A stretch of 64,000 bases of DNA from Paraspadella gotoi (Eukaryota > Chaetognatha): contig CM119268.1 in the NCBI GenBank assembly GCA_051294375.1, forward strand, positions 14,279,420 to 14,343,419, in the 5' to 3' direction. Below are positions 23,336-33,560 of the stretch, one piece after another (within the stretch, counting starts at the first letter, position 1; each line of letters begins with the position of its first letter). Position numbers and translations under genes: made by a program. The notes beneath the pieces were generated by a model. That model searched no databases. It saw only the letters and a program-made list of their open reading frames with translations, and was not told the origin of the DNA.

Positions 23336-23341
23336 TTTATT
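23336..23341 (-). terminator. possible poly(A) signal of the Eph gene
   Basis: On the minus strand this reads AATAAA, 311 bases downstream of the Eph stop codon. It is the nearest canonical hexamer and would give a 3' UTR of about 330 bases. A (GTC)n tract (23436-23480) lies inside this UTR. Confidence 0.3.
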
Positions 23342-23445
23342 TTGTTATCACAGGGACTTGTCTCGCGAATGTTTTCGTCTTCGTCTTCGACGATTTTCTC
23401 TCGTAATATATCGTTGAAACAAAATGTCAAATAGTTGTCGTCGTC

Positions 23446-23480
<35 letters not shown>

Positions 23481-23651
23481 TTAAGTTGCTTCGCCGTCGT
23501 GTCAGGCGGACCCGAAGTGTCGCGTCGACCCTCGTCGAGTCTTCGAACGTGAGACACGCCCATCGTCTCAGATCGGGTCGGATTTGGAGAGCGGTCGAGG
23601 GGAGGGGAGTCGGGCGAGGGGTGAAATATGTTCCGTGAATGTCATGCCGCG

Positions 23652-23876
23652 TCAGACGAGCCAGCCCTGGCCGTGCGGGGGCGGGGGAATGTTCGAGGAT
23701 GTCATGTGGGACGTCATGAGGCCGTTGTTGTCGTTGAGCAAACCGTTGATGACGTCGCCGGAATCGTGAGCGAATAGTTGAGCGCGAACGCAGCCGATCG
23801 ATTGGAGCATCTTTCGTTGGTGACCCACCAGCGTGATGCCCATGTGACTCAAATCCAACTGAGTGAGTTGCGACAC
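23652..23876 (-). CDS. Eph receptor, last exon: end of SAM domain and C-terminus
   Basis: The exon begins after the acceptor CCTTCCTTCAG and encodes 74 residues to a TGA at 23652-23654. It continues the SAM domain: VSQLTQLDLSHMGITLVGHQ then RKMLQSIGCVRAQL, matching the family pattern of a helix, a GI/VTLxGHQ turn and the long last helix. About 35 further residues follow, with a P-P-P-P-H-G-Q-G stretch, ending G-W-L-V. The hydrophobic-x-hydrophobic end (W-L-V) could be a class II PDZ ligand, as many Eph receptors have. The tail is somewhat longer than in vertebrate Ephs. Entry phase is 0, matching the previous exon. Confidence 0.93.
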   Translation of the reverse strand: MSQLTQLDLSHMGITLVGHQRKMLQSIGCVRAQLFAHDSGDVINGLLNDNNGLMTSHMTSSNIPPPPHGQGWLV

Positions 23877-24089
23877 CTGAAGGAAGGGGGTGGGAGAGAA
23901 TGAGAGGGGAAGAAATAAATCTTTGTTGGAAAAGCGTAAGAGAAAAAAATTAAAATAAGTAAAAATAAAAGATTAAATTGACTTTTAAAAAAAGTCGACT
24001 CCACTGTATTTTAGTGGTTTCGGTTTGTAGACGCGACGACGGTACGAAAAAGATTACGAGTTTTATCCGGGTTGATGTACTGAAATTTC

Positions 24090-24185
<96 letters not shown>

Positions 24186-24510
24186 TTTCACTCCCTGCCA
24201 ATTTCTTTGAAAAAGGCAGCGGCGGCCGACTTCCGGCCGACGTCACCCCCTCGAACCCACCTGCTCCCAGAATTCTTTCTCAACCCCACCATTTTTCTTT
24301 GGGCTTAACTCACCCATCTGGGCCCACGAAACGGCGACGACTTACCCACTACCACCATCTCGGATATTACAACCAAATGAAATAGAAAATTGCGAATTTT
24401 CGCCTCGACCGCTGGAAAATAGTATTAGTGTTACAAGCAAACAATGACTTTTGAAAAATCAAATTCTTTCTTTTTAAGTTCGTCAATAGATTGGTTTTCT
24501 AAAGTCTGAA

Positions 24511-24620
24511 GATTAAGGGTTAGGGTTAGGAATTTCGTCAGGTTGGAAATTAGAGTTATGGATTAGAGTTTAGAGTTATGGGATTATGTTTCGTTTAGGG
24601 ATTAGGGAACAGAAACTGTA
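24511..24620. repeat. degenerate telomere-like stretch in an Eph intron
   Basis: GGGTTAGGGTTAGG is followed by diverging units such as GGATTAG and TTTAGGGATTAGGG. The copy at about 41000-41060 has the same motif in reverse. It is too short to be a telomere and is an interstitial stretch. Confidence 0.6.
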
Positions 24621-24826
24621 ATAATACTTAACTTGTTAATCGTAAAACTATAATTAAATATTATTTGATGAAGTGGACTGCGAGTAAGAGGCGTGGCTTC
24701 ATTCCACTCCCACCCACTTTTTTCTCCACCCCCGACTCGACCGCCCTTAATCTCGCCGAAGCGATTACGATCTCTCAACTTCTCCTTTGGACTGAAAAAT
24801 GTTTCCCAAACTCAAATTAGAAGCAG

Positions 24827-24866
<40 letters not shown>

Positions 24867-25303
24867 CGAAAAAGAGCCGGAGAGAGAGCGAGAGAAAAAC
24901 AGAGAAAGATAGAAAGAAAGAAAAACCCGAACAAAACATTGTGTGAGTGCCGAGTATTGAGCGAGTTAAAAACGTATTTGGAAAACAAATTTCGGTGCTC
25001 CCTCTCCCTCTCCCTCCCTCTCTCTCTCTTTTTCTCTTCTTACGCACATTCTCTCTCCCTTTTCGTTCCCTCCTTTCTATAATCAACTTTCGCTAAAGCC
25101 TTTGACGGCCTCCAGTCCACACATAGTCCCTCGCTCGTCATTCCTTTTTAGTCATTACAAGTTAATGTTGTTTATTCGATGTACTCGCCATAAAATCGCT
25201 TCTGTTCAATCTCATCTCGAACCATATTTGGGATGGCCGCCATCATGCATCGTTTCGACGCCCCGTGTCTTTCTCTTTTTCACTTTCTTACCCTCTTTCT
25301 CGT

Positions 25304-25387
<84 letters not shown>

Positions 25388-26087
25388 CGCTAATTTTTAC
25401 GGCTTGTTTGTCGCTGTTTTTCTTTATGACGCCTTTTATGACGGTTTTACGAGGGAGTTGTTTTTGGTTAGAGATTACGGGAGATCGATTTGACTGCCCT
25501 CGCGGCGCGGGCGTGGCCACTAAGAGTCCATGGGCCGGCGCGCCACCAAGTGTGGCGTCCACAGTCCAGACAACGAAAACTAATCATTGGCTAACGCTTT
25601 TCGCTCTTATTGAGTGCAAATGTGACCACAAAACGTCTGATTTTTTACTAAACATTCGCGAATCCTAATTATTAATCATAGCGACAAATAATTCAGTTTA
25701 ATGCAAGTGCTGATCAAATACATTGAGATATTACGCTATTTTCTTGATAAAATAAAAATTCTGGCCACACCTTATAGCCCTGTATGTCGTGGGTTTTAAT
25801 CACAAACGACCACGAGCTGCGATGAAACAAGGCAGCGAGGCTTTAACGATATAAACGCTTCCCACTGACGAACAAGACTCGTTGCAAAGAGTCATAAACT
25901 GACTCTTTCCAAATTCCAATTACCCAAAGTTTCTCTTCGCGGGCCAAAGCGTCCTTCTGCCCAGAAAGGGATAGTTCTGGATGAAGACTCCAGTCTCTTC
26001 ACCAGCACATCTCAAACCGCCATCGACCCTCACTCCTCCAACCCCACCCACCCCACTCCAACATCCTCCCAACTCCCTCGAACCCAC

Positions 26088-26262
26088 CTGGAAGAGCGTG
26101 CAGACGCCGTGCCTCTCGAAGGTGTCGACGTATCTCGCCATCTTGATTCCCTCGAGCCAATCGACGACGGAGGCGAACTTGGTCAAGTCTGGCGCGGCGG
26201 CGTCGAGAGGCGCCGCGCGAGTCTTCGCCACTTTGCACAGGAGTTCCGGTTGGCGGATCAGT
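26088..26262 (-). CDS. Eph receptor exon: kinase-SAM linker and first SAM helices
   Basis: An acceptor CTCAAACAG and donor CAG/GTGGGT bound 175 bases. The first base completes an Arg codon split across the intron (phase 2), and the exit is phase 0. The product begins LIRQPELLCKVAKTR, an alanine/aspartate linker (AAPLDAAAPDL). The SAM start follows, TKFASVVDWLEGIKMARYVD then TFERHGVCTLFQ, matching the conserved W-L-x-x-I-K-M-x-x-Y core. A Tyr in the early SAM region is a known phosphorylation position in the family (here the Y of ARYVD). Confidence 0.93.
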
Positions 26263-26739
26263 CTGTTTGAGGGGGGATGGAAAGGTGAGGTTGGTAGGGG
26301 TCTTAATTCGATCAAGATGTTTTCTGGCTTTGTCCTCTTTGTCCTTTTTCTCATTGTCGTCGGTAAAATATATTTTGCCCTTTTTCTTTTTCTACAGTCG
26401 TCACCATCGTCGTCGTCGTCGTCGTTTGGTTTTCATTGCTAAAGCATTTGTTATCCAAAGTTGGTCGTTGTCGTCCAAAGCCATCGTCGTCGACGTCGTT
26501 GTCATCGTCGCCGTCGTCGTCGCCGCCATCGCCATTCTTCTACCAAACCCACCGCGAATGCTCGCTCACCCTTCCTTACCCCACCTCACCTCGACCCTCA
26601 CCCTTCCCCTCCCCTTTTTTCATCGCAGGCTTCCAGTTCCTCTTCAAATTTCCAAGTTGACTCAAATCTCAGATTTCGTCGATATTTTTTTTCCCCGGAT
26701 TTTTTTTTTTCGAATCTCGCATTCGTTTGTTCTTCTTTA

Positions 26740-27060
26740 CATTTCGAGTTCCCTGCCGCAGACTCCGCCGCCGCATTCGCAGCAACCGGCGCTGCCGCAT
26801 TCGCCACCGGCGCTTTCGGGAGCACGCTCATTAGCGGTCGCCGCGTTCGCCGCAGCCTCGGTCTCCGCCGCCGTTACGGTCGCTGCGTATGCTGCTCAAA
26901 CGTGCGCCCGCGCGCCGCGTGGAGCTTTCTCTCGAACCCGACGGCGGGGCGTGCATAGCGTCAAAATCGTGGCACGGCGCATCGAAGAAAAATGTCCGTA
27001 AAGAGAGGAACTGAAACTTATCCCAGGTGGGTTCGCGTCCACTCGGTCTCGGGTGCAGCG
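26740..27060. other. CpG-rich block inside an Eph intron
   Basis: This 320-base block between the kinase and SAM exons is rich in CG dinucleotides (GCCGCCGCATTCGC, GCGCCGCGTGG) in contrast to the AT-rich flanks. Minus-strand frames include an Ala-rich 77-codon ORF (26831-26598). The flanking exon phases join without it, so it is not needed in the receptor. It may be an internal promoter for a SAM-only transcript or an unrelated GC-rich insertion. Confidence 0.4.
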
Positions 27061-27419
27061 GCATGCCAACGTAGGGGACAATCGATAATGAGGAAAGAAT
27101 TCTTATTTTGATTCTCTTCTCATTTTTATCTTACTGTGTATAAACTTTGTCGAGAAAAAAAGACGAGAACAACAACGACACAATTTTATCGAGGAGGGGG
27201 GGGGGAGTCAGCGTTAGACTCCTTGCCGTTGATTAATTAGTGATTATATCGACTCCTTAAAATATTCTCGCAGGAGCTAAAAGTAATTAGCGACTTCTTA
27301 GCATTTTTGACGAGGGGGGGAGAGAGATAAGCTGCCGCTTGTTCGCTTATTAACTAATTAAGGTGAAATCGAATTAGTTTGTCTTTAAATAAGGCATAAT
27401 GTTGTCTGTCGTCATCGTC

Positions 27420-27611
27420 NNNNNNNNNNNNNNNNNNNNNNNNNNNNNNNNNNNNNNNNNNNNNNNNNNNNNNNNNNNNNNNNNNNNNNNNNNNNNNNNN
27501 NNNNNNNNNNNNNNNNNNNNNNNNNNNNNNNNNNNNNNNNNNNNNNNNNNNNNNNNNNNNNNNNNNNNNNNNNNNNNNNNNNNNNNNNNNNNNNNNNNNN
27601 NNNNNNNNNNN
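27420..27611. other. assembly gap (192 N) in a trinucleotide tract
   Basis: Unknown bases inside a degenerate (GAC/GTC) tract in the intron after the last kinase exon. The inverted noisy copy, about 37806-38135, reads through the equivalent region and contains a poly-G/T-rich GGGGGGGGGTTGAG pair. This suggests a real gap length nearer 300 bases. Confidence 0.9.
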
Positions 27612-27796
27612 GGCAAGTACAAAGATGGCAATAGCGAAGAAAGCAATGACGAAGTCGACGATGACAAAGATGGCAAAGTCGACAACAATGACGACAAAGG
27701 TCATGACAAAAACGGCAACGGCGACGAAGGCAGAAGAAGGAACAACGACGACGAAAATGACGACGACGGCTCCAGCGACGACGACGAAAAATTTAC

Positions 27797-27914
27797 CTGT
27801 CAAGTGTGTTGACTATATCGGAGAACTTGGGCCTGAGGTTTCTGTCCAACCAACAGTCCAACATGAGCTGATAAATCGATTCTGGACATTCCCTCACTGG
27901 GGCAGGCGGTAACC
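27797..27914 (-). CDS. Eph receptor exon: end of kinase domain, with an apparent 1-base deletion
   Basis: Bounded by the acceptor CCCCTCCAG and donor CAG/GTAAAT, 118 bases. The start reads G-Y-R-L-P in the frame set by the previous exon. The rest, [19 protein letters not shown] then [15 protein letters not shown], is in the next frame. The change falls in CTGCCCCAGTG, where family members have two or three prolines. One more C would restore a 119-base exon with correct entry (0) and exit (2) phases. The DCW and RPKF motifs mark kinase subdomain XI. The noisy copy at 37505 has the same four Cs, so this is either a shared base-calling error in a C run or a real frameshift. Confidence 0.9.
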
Positions 27915-28462
27915 CTGGAGGGGAAAAGGGAGGGGGAAGAGGGGGGTGCCAGGGGGGGGCGAGCGGGGCGAGGGAAGAGAGTCGACGATAAGAGATGAAT
28001 AATGAAGGGCGAAACACGGAATGGAACTAAGGATGGAATCAAAGAGAAAAGAGAGAGAGAGAGACGTTTTAAATTAATGTTTAATCCTAAAAAACCGCAT
28101 CGATTTTTTTTTCTACTCCTTGTAACAGGTTCTGCTACCAAAAAGCTTAGTGGAGAAATTCCATTAATTTTGTTTTGTAATTTAAAGAACCGAGGAAAAA
28201 AAAATACTTTTAAGAAAATAAAACGTTTAGCTTCTTCTCCGACAAGACGTTAATGGATTAAAACTCCATCAATTCCGGCGCTAGCTTGTTGCTCTCTTTT
28301 TTTTTTAAAGAGATTTTCGTCTCTCTCTCTCTCTCTCTTTCTCATTTCCTCGTTTCATTAGGTGAGCTAAAAAAATCATTAGAATCCCGAAATGGGCTCA
28401 ATATTCAAATGCGATTCTTACTTTCTCTATCAACTTGATGACGTCTCGGTTGCTTACCTATT

Positions 28463-28530
<68 letters not shown>

Positions 28531-28557
28531 CTCTCACTCTCTCTTTCTCACTCTTAC

Positions 28558-28680
28558 CTTCTCTATTAGTTTGATGACATCCTGGTTGCTCCAGTTCCAA
28601 TAGGGTCGCTCTCCGTATGAAACGACTTCCCACATGACAATTCCGTACGAACCAAACGTCGGAGGCAAGTCGTGAAACGT
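28558..28680 (-). pseudogene. noisy duplicate of Eph kinase exon (see 45438-45558)
   Basis: Nearly identical to the exon at 45438-45558 but with two extra bases (ACGAACCAAACG and GGCAAGTCG), shifting the frame. The same acceptor and donor are visible. The indel type points to long-read error rather than a decayed paralogue. Confidence 0.85.
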
Positions 28681-28699
28681 CTGAAAAAAAAAAAAAAAA

Positions 28700-29900
28700 C
28701 GGGGAAAAGGAAACTAATTACTGGTTAAATTACGACTTTAAATTTCCTGACGTTTTACAATTTACATCTTGAGGGATGGAGCTGGTTTTTAAACAGTTCT
28801 ATTCTCTTTTTTTTGGTCCAAGGCTACAGAGATACTGTTACTAATTTTGCTCCTTCCTCTCCTAATTCTAGTCGACGGCAAGTCGGCCCTTGAGATTTTT
28901 AGAATATTATTTGTAACAACATTAAAAGTCACCATAGGCAAAAAAAATTACCACAAAAAAAACCGACCAGATGCGCCTTCGTTCAATTTCAAACAAAATA
29001 ACACGAGAATACAAAAAGTTATTTTGGTTGTCAATAAAAGATAATAAGAATAAACAGTAACTCCCTTCTTTTGGTCGAATGCGATTTCGAAGGAAACCTA
29101 ATCGGCTGAGTGAATGAATTTTTTTTTTTTTAGAAAAAAAAAATTATTAAAAAAACATAGAAAAATAAAAAAATCTCGATTCTTTAATATAAAAAAATTT
29201 CAACGACAACCACTATCGTTATTTTCGGAATGAGTCATTTTCATCGAATTTTGGGAAAAGTAAACAAAGTAAAGATCGAATTAAGAAAGAAAAAAAACAA
29301 CTTTCGAATATTTAATCATTGAAACTTTCAATTTAACTTGCACACTCACTCCATACAACCCCATACATCGCTACCTAATTTCCACAAACCCTTCACAAAC
29401 CTCACAGCCGTGAGCATCAAAAAAACCGAGGGGAAACAAATCTGGAATTCATCTGTTTTTCTCACGTTGTAAAAACAATTAGAACCCACGGGATAGGAAC
29501 GAATTAAAAAACTCACGCACACATATTGGCGCGAGTTTACGCCCGCGTTTTTTTTTCAGATGCGTCGTTGCATCTCTAAAGGGGATGTTGTCGTCGTGGC
29601 ACGTTAGGAAATTATAAAAATCTTATTTCATAAATAACAAAAAAAAACAATTATTTTAATTATTTCTAATTTTTTGCCGAATCTTCGAGCCTTCATGTTG
29701 GACATAAAAATAAGAAGCCAAGCTCGATAGATGGAAAGTGGGGAACGTGAAATATTTGGTTCTTTTTTTAGACGTTAAATTATTTGTTTTTTTCAAACAA
29801 TTCGTCTCAACGATCAAAGTCAGGTTATTTCGTTCTTCTTCGCCAGAGAATAAATCCCAGAATTTCGATCAGTTTTGAATTTTAAATCGTTTACCTCGTT
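28700..29900. other. AT-rich intron sequence, nothing recognised
   Basis: Corresponds to 45580-46795. AT-rich with poly-A/T runs. No ORF, RNA or repeat family is supported. Confidence 0.5.
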
Positions 29901-29904
29901 ATAT

Positions 29905-30143
29905 GAAAATTTTCAAATTACTTGTTTTCACTATTTTTTTATTTTTATTTTTATATTTATGAAGATTTACCATTTAATCTATATTTCTTAAATATATATA
30001 TATTGCTTTCTTAAAAATTTTTTACTTATCATTATATCTAATAACTCATTTTGGGAATGGGAAGTCAGTGTTGACTTCTGGAAATAGAGGGAGCATCTAC
30101 ACAACACAAGCGTTAGATTACAATATGTCCAGTTGTCCTATAT
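29905..30143. mobile_element. about 0.24-kb insertion absent from the second copy
   Basis: The copy at 46796 joins CGTTATATAT directly to CATTGG. Here 239 AT-rich bases intervene, flanked by TATAT on both sides (29900-29904 and 30139-30143). That pattern fits insertion with a 4-5 bp AT-only target duplication. No inverted ends or coding sequence are visible. Confidence 0.45.
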
Positions 30144-30481
30144 CATTGGTTGTTTATTTTCGTTTGGAGAATCGAGGATCGAAAATGGGCGAGGAAAGTA
30201 ATGGGAGAGAGGGGGTAGGTCGGGTAGGGGGCCAATTTGGGTGGGGGAGGAGAAAACTCATCGCGGGGGAAAAAGGAGAGCGGAAAGGATTTAAAAAAAT
30301 CAGTGAAGAACATAAGCGACTTAACTCTTTGCTCATTTTAAATTAGTTCAGCTTTATATTAAATGTACAAAAGATAAAAAAAATCCCAAAAGGAATCGGC
30401 CTTATTTCTTCGCCTATTATCTTTTGCCGACTTTTGAACTTCCTGTAATCTTCTTGGCGGAAACAGATTGAATTACTTAAA

Positions 30482-30484
<3 letters not shown>

Positions 30485-30560
<76 letters not shown>
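30485..30560. repeat. (CT)n microsatellite
   Basis: CT tract. The counterpart at 47130-47405 is split by a 25-N gap with the leading sequence ATTGAATTACTTAAAAATTC repeated on both sides, indicating a false local duplication there. Confidence 0.9.
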
Positions 30561-30566
<6 letters not shown>

Positions 30567-31562
30567 CGTCGGAGAGTGAGAGGTATAAAATTCAATTTCA
30601 TTTTTTATTTACTCCCCACTTATTTTTCTCGTCTCAGAAAATTTGTTTTATGGAGTATAAATTCTCTCATTTTTTTTATTACGTCGCGACAGAAATTTAA
30701 GGAAGAAGAAAAAACCGAGGGAAAAAAGAACAGAGGAAGATAAAGGGCATTTCGTCGTTTGTCGCGGTTTGTTTGGAGAGATAGAGACAGAGAGAGATAC
30801 AGACAGAGTCAGAGAGAGAGAGAGGCACAAAAAATGAAAATCTTCGAAAAGAAAATGAAATAAATTTGCAAATTCTTCATTTTTAAATAAATTTATAACT
30901 TTAAATCTGAAAAAACTGGATATCGTAAAAAAATGGATAATTATTTCATTATATAGCGAGAACCACTAAGAGTTTTATTTAAAATTTTTTTCGTACAAAT
31001 TTGATACCAAACGATAGGGAACTCTTTTCGAGCGCTTCATGCAAAATCAGCAAAATCGGTCCAGGATTCAAAAGTTATCGCCCAAACGTCACCCAAAATC
31101 CGCTTCCTCGCGTAATCAAAGTCGCCCTATGTTAAGGATTTCGATTTTGGTTCCATAAGATTTGTACTACGAGCGACGGTAAGAGCAGAATGCTCGATTC
31201 CGGGCCCCAGATTCAATAAGAAATCGAGCTTAGAAAATCGAAACTCGACGAAACCGGGAAAAAGCTCATGATTTTTGTAAAAACATACTTTTATGAGGAG
31301 AAATAGAATTTTTATTTTTAGAGATAAAACAGGGACAAAATTCGCGATGTTCAAGATTTTTTTTTCCAGAAAATATTGGCAATAATGTAAACAATGAACT
31401 CAGTTTATACGAGAGAGAGAAAGAGTTATATGAGAGACTATGAGAGAGTCTTTGATTGAAAGCTTGCAGGACCTACTATGTCATTATCTGTAAGAGTGAT
31501 GGAGGCCTTAAACCACCAAAAGCCTGTCCAAAGTCAGGGGCAGATAGCTTATTTATTAATGA

Positions 31563-31631
31563 ATGGATAATTTTTTATATTGGTTGTACCAATTTCATGA
31601 AATTGTACAACCAAATATAAAAATTATCCAT
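31563..31631. repeat. 69-bp near-perfect palindrome
   Basis: ATGGATAATTTTTTATATTG and following bases to 31597 are mirrored by the arm ending ATAAAAATTATCCAT at 31631. Arms are about 33 bases with few mismatches. The centre TTTCATGAAA is itself palindromic. The arm sequence recurs at 15547. Confidence 0.8.
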
Positions 31632-31810
31632 TTAATATTTCATTATATATATATATTTCATATATATTTCATATTAATATCTTTGGCCAAAACGACTGGC
31701 TGTGGATGGGCGAATTTTCTTCCACATCTACAACTTATTTAAAAAACGACATGTCGTATCCGTAAGCTTCGTCATGCCGCAGTTTTAATTTATGAACATT
31801 GAACAATATA

Positions 31811-31995
31811 TGTAGAAAATGTTTATTATTTTTTATGCCACGGAGGGTCGCGCGTATCGATTCGTCGGCCGTAGGTTAAACTGGCTTTAACATGGAGAAG
31901 AAAATCTTTGTTTCCATGTTAAAGCCAGTTAACCTACGGCCGACAAATCAATGCGCGACCCTCGTGGCATAAAAAATAATAAAACATTTTCTACA
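31811..31995. mobile_element. MITE with about 80-bp inverted ends
   Basis: The left arm TGTAGAAAATGTTTATTATT and onward through GTTAAACTGGCTTTAACATGG is mirrored by TTCCATGTTAAAGCCAGTT ending CATTTTCTACA. Only about 20 bases lie between the arms. The same terminus, as TACTGTAGAAAATG, occurs at about 32045 and 33122, suggesting full ends CTGTAGAAAATG with a TA target duplication, as in Tc1/mariner-type MITEs. Confidence 0.8.
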
Positions 31996-32042
31996 GTAAA
32001 AACTAAGGTTCCATACAACCTTTTCCAGAGAACAATTATGAT

Positions 32043-32080
32043 CGTTTTTACTGTAGAAAATGTTTATCATTTTCTATACC
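32043..32080 (+). repeat. second copy of the MITE terminus
   Basis: TTTTACTGTAGAAAATGTTT matches the 31811 end and forms an inverted pair with the right end of the neighbouring MITE (CATTTTCTACAGTAAAAAC at 31985-32003). This suggests two abutting insertions or a nested element. Confidence 0.6.
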
Positions 32081-32480
32081 AAGTTGAGGCAAGGATTTGA
32101 CATGAGATCTTTCTACAAATACATAATTTTTTTGCTAAAAATACATTTCAAAAACATTTGAACTAATCCGCTGACTACCATACTACTTTTTATCGACTAT
32201 AAATGATAACATACTTTGGACAATTGACATGGTAAGCTGATTTCTATGAATGTACTACTACAAATATACTCATTTATTTAGAGTAAAAAGAATGATTTGT
32301 ATTGAAGTTTATTAACCAAAAAATGTTGCATTCTTCAACAATAATTATTATAATCCATCTCAGGATTAATAAGAAAGAGAGCAAAAATTCAGTGATTAAT
32401 ACTTCTATCCCCCTTCGCCGGTTTTCAATGTAAAGTCAAGAAAAAAAATATTTATTATAAATGACAAGGGGAAATAATAT

Positions 32481-32950
32481 CTAAAAAAACAATCTGTGCT
32501 TGACGACTGCAACCACGATGATTTCGTTGACCACACAGGACTGGCGATTGATTTCTGAAAGTTATGAAAAGTAAGAAACAAAATCACTTAATTAAATATT
32601 TACAGCGATTTAAAAATCTTTACCAGATTGAAAAAAGTAATCCTGAAAGTATCTGGAGACTCGCTGATCGCCGTTGTTGCTGCCCTTGTAACTAAGCGCC
32701 GTTGTATGCTGTCGTGAAGAAAGATTTTATTAAAAATTTTATTAAAATTTTATTAAAAATTGGGGTTGGTCTACCAAACACCGAGCATTTGGTGTGGAAT
32801 GGCTTTCAGGAAGAGCAGGGCTTCCTTGTCCGCCACCAACGGTTCCTTGCGCTCGGCATTTAGTTTGGAGGACCTTCGCATTTCAATAGCCTCGGGAGGA
32901 GTGGTGACTGTTTGGAAGATGATAGCTTCTGGACCGGAGACAACTGACAT
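32481..32950 (-). CDS. unidentified three-exon gene inside the 4-kb insertion
   Basis: Minus-strand exons at 32950-32780, 32708-32624 and 32554-32481 join in consistent phases (0 then 1) to give about 109 residues. The first starts at ATG (MSVVSGPEAIIFQTVTTPPE). The second reads ALSYKGSNNGDQRVSRYF. The third reads NRQSCVVNEIIVVAVVKHR and stops at TAG. Acceptors CACGACAG and AACTTTCAG and donor CTG/GTAAAG are good. The first donor (GGT/GTTTGG) is weak, and GTTTG/GTAGAC would change the downstream frame, which is also open. The product has normal composition but no recognised domain. It could be a gene fragment captured by the element or a host gene in haplotype-specific DNA. Confidence 0.4.
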
Positions 32951-33121
32951 GTCAAAAGCGACTTTATGGCCGTAAATCAATTAGGGATATATACATCTAA
33001 TACAAATAACAAAAAGTTAAATATTTTCTAAACTTTAACAGCAAAATTTTACTTCGACGACTGGGATTTTGAAGTCTTAAAAAATGATTTAAAAATATTT
33101 ATTCATCGAAAATTATTTCTG

Positions 33122-33190
33122 TCTACTGTAGAAAATATTTTAGTATTTTTTATGCCTCACGGAGCTGAACCGTCGGCGTATGCCATCAAA
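33122..33190 (+). repeat. third copy of the MITE terminus
   Basis: CTACTGTAGAAAATATTTTA followed by ATTTTTTATGCCTCACGGAG parallels the 31811 left end, but no matching right end is seen nearby. Likely a solo or truncated element. Confidence 0.5.
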
Positions 33191-33283
33191 ATGTTCTAAC
33201 GTGATTTTCTTGCAAAGAATTAATGAAGAAAAAGTTTGCATTTAATATTAATACTTTATTGTAATTCCATCGGAAAACTGTTT

Positions 33284-33560
33284 TGTAGTGGTAATATTTC
33301 ATACTCCGTTACTCGTCGAAGAATCAGCAGCACCTATGGCGCCGGAGGTAGCACGGAGCTCCTCCCACACAAAGGACTCAGTTAGCGCCCTGCTGATTCA
33401 CACAAGTAAATAGGCGGGATGGGGCGTCTAACCACCTGTAGTGACGGACTACAGCCGATCCGAAGTACGGGACCTTTTGTGCAACGGACGGTGAACTGCT
33501 CGCGGCATCGGTCTTCCACAGTTTCCTCCGGGCGAAACGATATTTAGTGAGATTGTGCAA
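33284..33560 (+). repeat. tRNA-like dispersed repeat, copy 2
   Basis: Aligns along its length with 12655-12905. The stem is GAATCAGCAG (33321-33330) pairing with CTGCTGATTC (33390-33399), ten perfect pairs. Relative to copy 1 the fourth pair changed from A-T to T-A on both sides, a compensatory change. The A-box-like TGGCGCCGGAGG is kept, whereas the B-box-like region is degenerate (AGTTAGCGCCC). Confidence 0.5.

Noticed and set aside
26267-27001. 244-codon plus-strand ORF
   Set aside because: It runs antisense through the Eph intron, over (CGT)n and CpG-rich DNA. The Ser/Ala/Val-rich product has no domain.
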